Source of the DNA: Gonatopus flavifemur
Taxonomy: Eukaryota; Arthropoda; Insecta; Hymenoptera; Dryinidae
NCBI GenBank assembly: GCA_018340375.1
Contig: JAFFJZ010000002.1
Span: 50,798,001-50,862,000 of the forward strand
DNA length: 64,000 bases
Direction: 5' to 3'
Part shown: positions 61,101 through 64,000 of the stretch, one piece after another
How positions within the stretch are numbered: the stretch's first letter is position 1
Layout of the letters: every line of letters starts with the position of its first letter
Made by a program: the position numbers and the translations under genes
Notes under the pieces: model-generated
Database searches by the model: none
What the model was told of the DNA's origin: nothing
What the model saw: the letters and a program-made list of their open reading frames with translations, nothing else

Positions 61101-62067
61101 ACTAAACGTATCCCTCAACCTCAGGCCACCCTCAACCTCGAGCCACCCTTTTCGTTTCTGCTGCTACTGCTGCTTTTCCTCGATGTTCTTCTCTCCTCCG
61201 TCGTCTCGTGTCTCCGTACGTATATACGTATATACATACATGTAGCTTCTGATAGGGCAGAGCCCCCAAGCCTCTCCGGTGTGCCGGTGTCCTGGCTTGA
61301 TGTGCGGTATAGCGGCAGCAACCCCTGGCGAAAAGATGGCTGCCCTCCATTGTATCCTGCCCGCCTCTGCCGCCTGCCTGCTTTTTCTCTGCTCGAGTTG
61401 TTTTGGTTTGGGTATACTTTGAAATATTATACTACATTACAAGTATATATGCATGTATATATACATTTTACGTGTATAAGTATCTTTCGAATGGCGTCCC
61501 CGACTCGGGTTAGAACAATGAAGAAGGGTATCGCGCCATCAGAAATATTGTGCTTTTTGTTGACAAGAATGATTGTGTTTCTTTTTGGTTATTTCTGTGA
61601 TATTGTAATTTTCAGATAAATATAATCGCTGAAAATATCGGAAGAATTCGTCAAGGAAGAATGAAAAGAACGAAATTGCTAATTTTTACTGGCAAGGTAA
61701 ATAGAGAAACGTTGGAGCTGTAAAAATGTCAGGATTAAATCATGAGTTATTCTTTTGGAATTCATATGATGATTTTCTTCTTTTATTCGAGATAAACATG
61801 AGGGATAACCGAAGAAATTGAGCGGATATGTTTCTATGATTGTTTTTGTGTCTATAAGGTTCACGATTATAAGGATTTTTCATAATTCTGACGATTATGT
61901 AACATCTCGATATATAGCTCACTTGATCACAGATAATTCAATGGATCACTTAGTCGAACGGCAAATGAGAAGAAATATCGGATTCAAAATATTTTATTAA
62001 ATAATTTCGAGTTTTCATTATTATTCGTACAAAGTGTTATACTCTTACGATTGATATTTTTGATTTC
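58189..62067. other. Non-coding stretch with a GC-richer island at 60.2-61.6 kb
   Basis: Two single copies of an AGTTTGAATCGTTTAT-AAACGAAT motif lie at about 58336-58372 and 59747-59782. The island has CTCT tracts and the 20-mer shared with 20656-20675. A plus-strand frame of 230 codons (60927-61619) has no recognisable domain and Phe/Leu-rich low-complexity runs; I do not call it a gene. Confidence 0.35.
61216..61235. repeat. Shared 20-mer GTACGTATATACGTATATAC
   Basis: Identical to 20656-20675; both lie in GC-richer, pyrimidine-rich islands. Too simple to prove common origin. Confidence 0.6.
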
Positions 62068-62075
62068 AATACGGT
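62068..62075 (+). repeat. hAT target site duplication, left copy
   Basis: AATACGGT, repeated exactly at 63022-63029. Confidence 0.9.
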
Positions 62076-63021
62076 TAGTGATGTCGATCTTTTGATCGAT
62101 CCATCCAAAATCGATCTTTTTGAAGAGAAAAAGATCGATCTTTTGCCGATCCTTGAAAAATCTCATCTATCATGGATCGATCCAAAATTTCCTAGGGCCG
62201 ATTTGATCGATGCTTTTTTCATTTCAAAGTTTGTTGACGAAATTTTATTTGACCATGAATTGTGTTTGCAACCACCATGCTTATATGGAATTGCATACAA
62301 CAAATTTTTGGGAGCGAAACCCAGGAAGTTATTGAAATTTTGTCTCTTGAATCCATCACAATTTTGAGATAATTCATAAATTTCCTGTGCCTCAAATTTC
62401 ATAGAAATGTTATGCAACTTTTTACATAACACAGTCTATTAAATTTCATATTATATTGATTTCGAAAATATAATTCTTGATTTGAAGGATTTTTTTCTGA
62501 ATTTTGATACGATATTTGTAAACTGAATTAATACTGTCTTATATATTCCAAAAAAAACTTTTGAAATGTCATAAATCGTATTGAATTTAAAAATTTTGAA
62601 TATTGAATTTCACAAGGAATTTTCTATTGAATTTAAAAATTTCTCCAACAGTGTTCGAATTTAAGAATGAGATTTTGGAGAGAAAATAATAAATGAACAA
62701 AAATGAGAAAATATTCAGATAGATCAATGAATTTTAATTTTATTATATAAATATGTCAATTCACATTTTATTTCAATGACATGTTGAAAATAGAAAAAAC
62801 TATATATCAATACTCCAGACCCAATTTTATTCTAGTTAACCACTATTCAAGTCAATTTCTATTCGAGTTTGCTATCTTTGACCATTCTTTCCGAATCGAT
62901 CCTTGAAAATGCCAAAAAATCGATCTTCTTTGTGAGTTATAGAATCGATCTATCGCCCGATCCATCCAAATAGCTCTGATCCCAGGATCGATCCGATCCT
63001 CACTTAGGATCGACATCACTA
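62076..63021. mobile_element. 946-bp non-autonomous hAT element with GATCGATC subterminal arrays
   Basis: The ends are TAGTGATGTCGATC and its exact inverse, and an exact 8-bp duplication AATACGGT lies outside. Both subterminal regions (62085-62215 and 62895-63010) are arrays of AAGATCGATC and GATCCATCCAAA words. The middle is plain AT-rich sequence without a transposase. Subterminal short-repeat arrays are transposase binding sites in studied hAT elements, and that role is inferred here. Confidence 0.88.
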
Positions 63022-63029
63022 AATACGGT

Positions 63030-63644
63030 CGAAATCGATAAATGTTGAATTCTCACTAAATGCACATTTTTGTTGCCCATTATGCTTTGAAAGACTCCTT
63101 CAGAGAATCTTTGTATTCTATATTGAGTTGAATTATATGCCGGAAGAACAAGAATCTTCCAGGAATTCTCAGTATTTCATTTCAGATGTTTTAAAGACTG
63201 TCAATTTAAACAATTTATGATTTAATTCTCCCTATTTTTCCTTTATCGTTTCAGTCACGAAACGATAATTTTTTGTCTCAGAATTGAAAGTATTGCCAAA
63301 TGTTTTCTTGCGGCCACAAATTTTATCTCTTTGTTCAGCTCACCTTGACGAATTTTGTATATTTTCAATCAGTTTTTGTACTTTGAATGATTTTTTATCT
63401 TATTCCAGCATGATTATTGCTTATATGTGTGGATGCATGATTGTACATGGTAATTCTCAACGGAAGTTGCTTCATTCGAATGGAAATCGATTCGTGATGG
63501 TTTTTCAAGTATTCGAATAAAAAGTTGAACAAAATAGAGAAGGAGTAAAAAAATTGTGCATTTATTTTCATGATATCAAACGATCATACGTTAAAAGTGA
63601 AACTTTGAACACAAAAGTGTTGTTCGTTTATATAATGTATACAT

Positions 63645-63685
<41 letters not shown>

Positions 63686-64000
63686 TTTAGATTAAAAAAA
63701 AATGAATAAAACAGAGAATAAACAAAAGAATCAGAAAGATCGAATGAACCAAAAATTTTCAAGCTTTTTTTCCAATCGTTGACCAGAATAATTGTTCGGG
63801 ACATTTGTTGAATCTTGTTTTTCCGAACGGACTGTCATTTGAATTCTTCAAGGCTTGATTCATACATTACGTAATCCATATATTGTGTATTTGAATTTAT
63901 TACATTATTGAGATAAATTACATCATTTGAAATACTCCCATGAATACTCTCTAAATCTGAAAGAGTGGAAAATCGCGTGTTTCACTCCACTAAGTCTCAG
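63030..64000. other. Non-coding stretch to the end of the window
   Basis: AT-rich; contains the (TA)n microsatellite listed separately. A plus-strand frame of 78 codons at 63284-63520 has no recognisable domain. Confidence 0.4.
63649..63681. repeat. (TA)n microsatellite
   Basis: About 16 uninterrupted TA dinucleotides. Confidence 0.92.

Noticed and set aside
60927..61619. 230-codon open frame
   Set aside because: Leu/Phe-rich low-complexity stretches, no recognisable domain, and it crosses a CTCT-rich island with an AT dyad repeat.
1..64000. Integrated viral or retroelement genes
   Set aside because: I saw no reverse transcriptase, integrase, capsid or polydnavirus-type gene on either strand.

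Overview
This window looks like non-coding, transposon-rich nuclear DNA of an insect. Hymenoptera is my best guess, from the AT-rich background, the GA/CT and trinucleotide microsatellites, the Mos1-type mariner, the hAT elements and the many TA-flanked miniature elements. The species cannot be told from sequence alone. No host protein-coding gene, rRNA or intact tRNA could be supported. Long open frames lie in low-complexity purine/pyrimidine tracts or are chance frames in AT-rich DNA. The window is probably intergenic or one very large intron.

Only two convincing coding regions exist, both transposases. A 1,291-bp mariner (36265-37555, minus strand) has matching inverted ends, a TA target duplication and an intact D156/D249/D284 triad. 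It lacks one A near its 3' end, which removes the last ten residues. A 2,034-bp IS630-Tc1-mariner element with DD41D catalytic spacing (56153-58186, plus strand) has ~376-bp inverted repeats about 98% identical, and a transposase split by one in-frame TGA at codon 195.

Most of the remaining structure is non-autonomous DNA elements. Three have exact 8-bp target duplications typical of hAT elements: a 132-bp hairpin at 21.5 kb, a 3.3-kb element at 32.2-35.5 kb and a 946-bp element at 62.1-63.0 kb. One 873-bp element is flanked by TTAA (54.8-55.7 kb). Many short elements have TA flanks and ends related to CACGGAGAAAAA, CACTGAGAAAA or CACTGTAAAAAA. Others begin CCCTNGTAGAAAT. Nesting is common: at 31.4-35.6 kb a palindrome-rich repeat is split by a hAT element that itself carries three further insertions, and at 37.6-38.1 kb one inverted-repeat element sits inside another.

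The most unusual pattern is that the interiors of many of these elements are degenerate arrays of one short self-complementary word, different in each family (for example AAGATATCTT, CCAGTACATGTACTGG, CATATATGGCCATATATG, TAGTTGCAGCAACTA, AAGCATGCTT), while the ends are shared. In addition, four long inverted-repeat elements (0.75-2.0, 41.1-42.1, 43.1-44.2 and 51.5-52.7 kb) carry a tRNA-like pol III A-box/B-box module near their centre.

Between the elements are several GC-richer islands with GAGA/CTCT tracts and trinucleotide repeats (9.3-10.4, 20.3-21.1, 22.3-22.9, 38.8-40.3, 53.7-54.2, 60.2-61.6 kb). They may be regulatory or promoter sequence, but this is inference.
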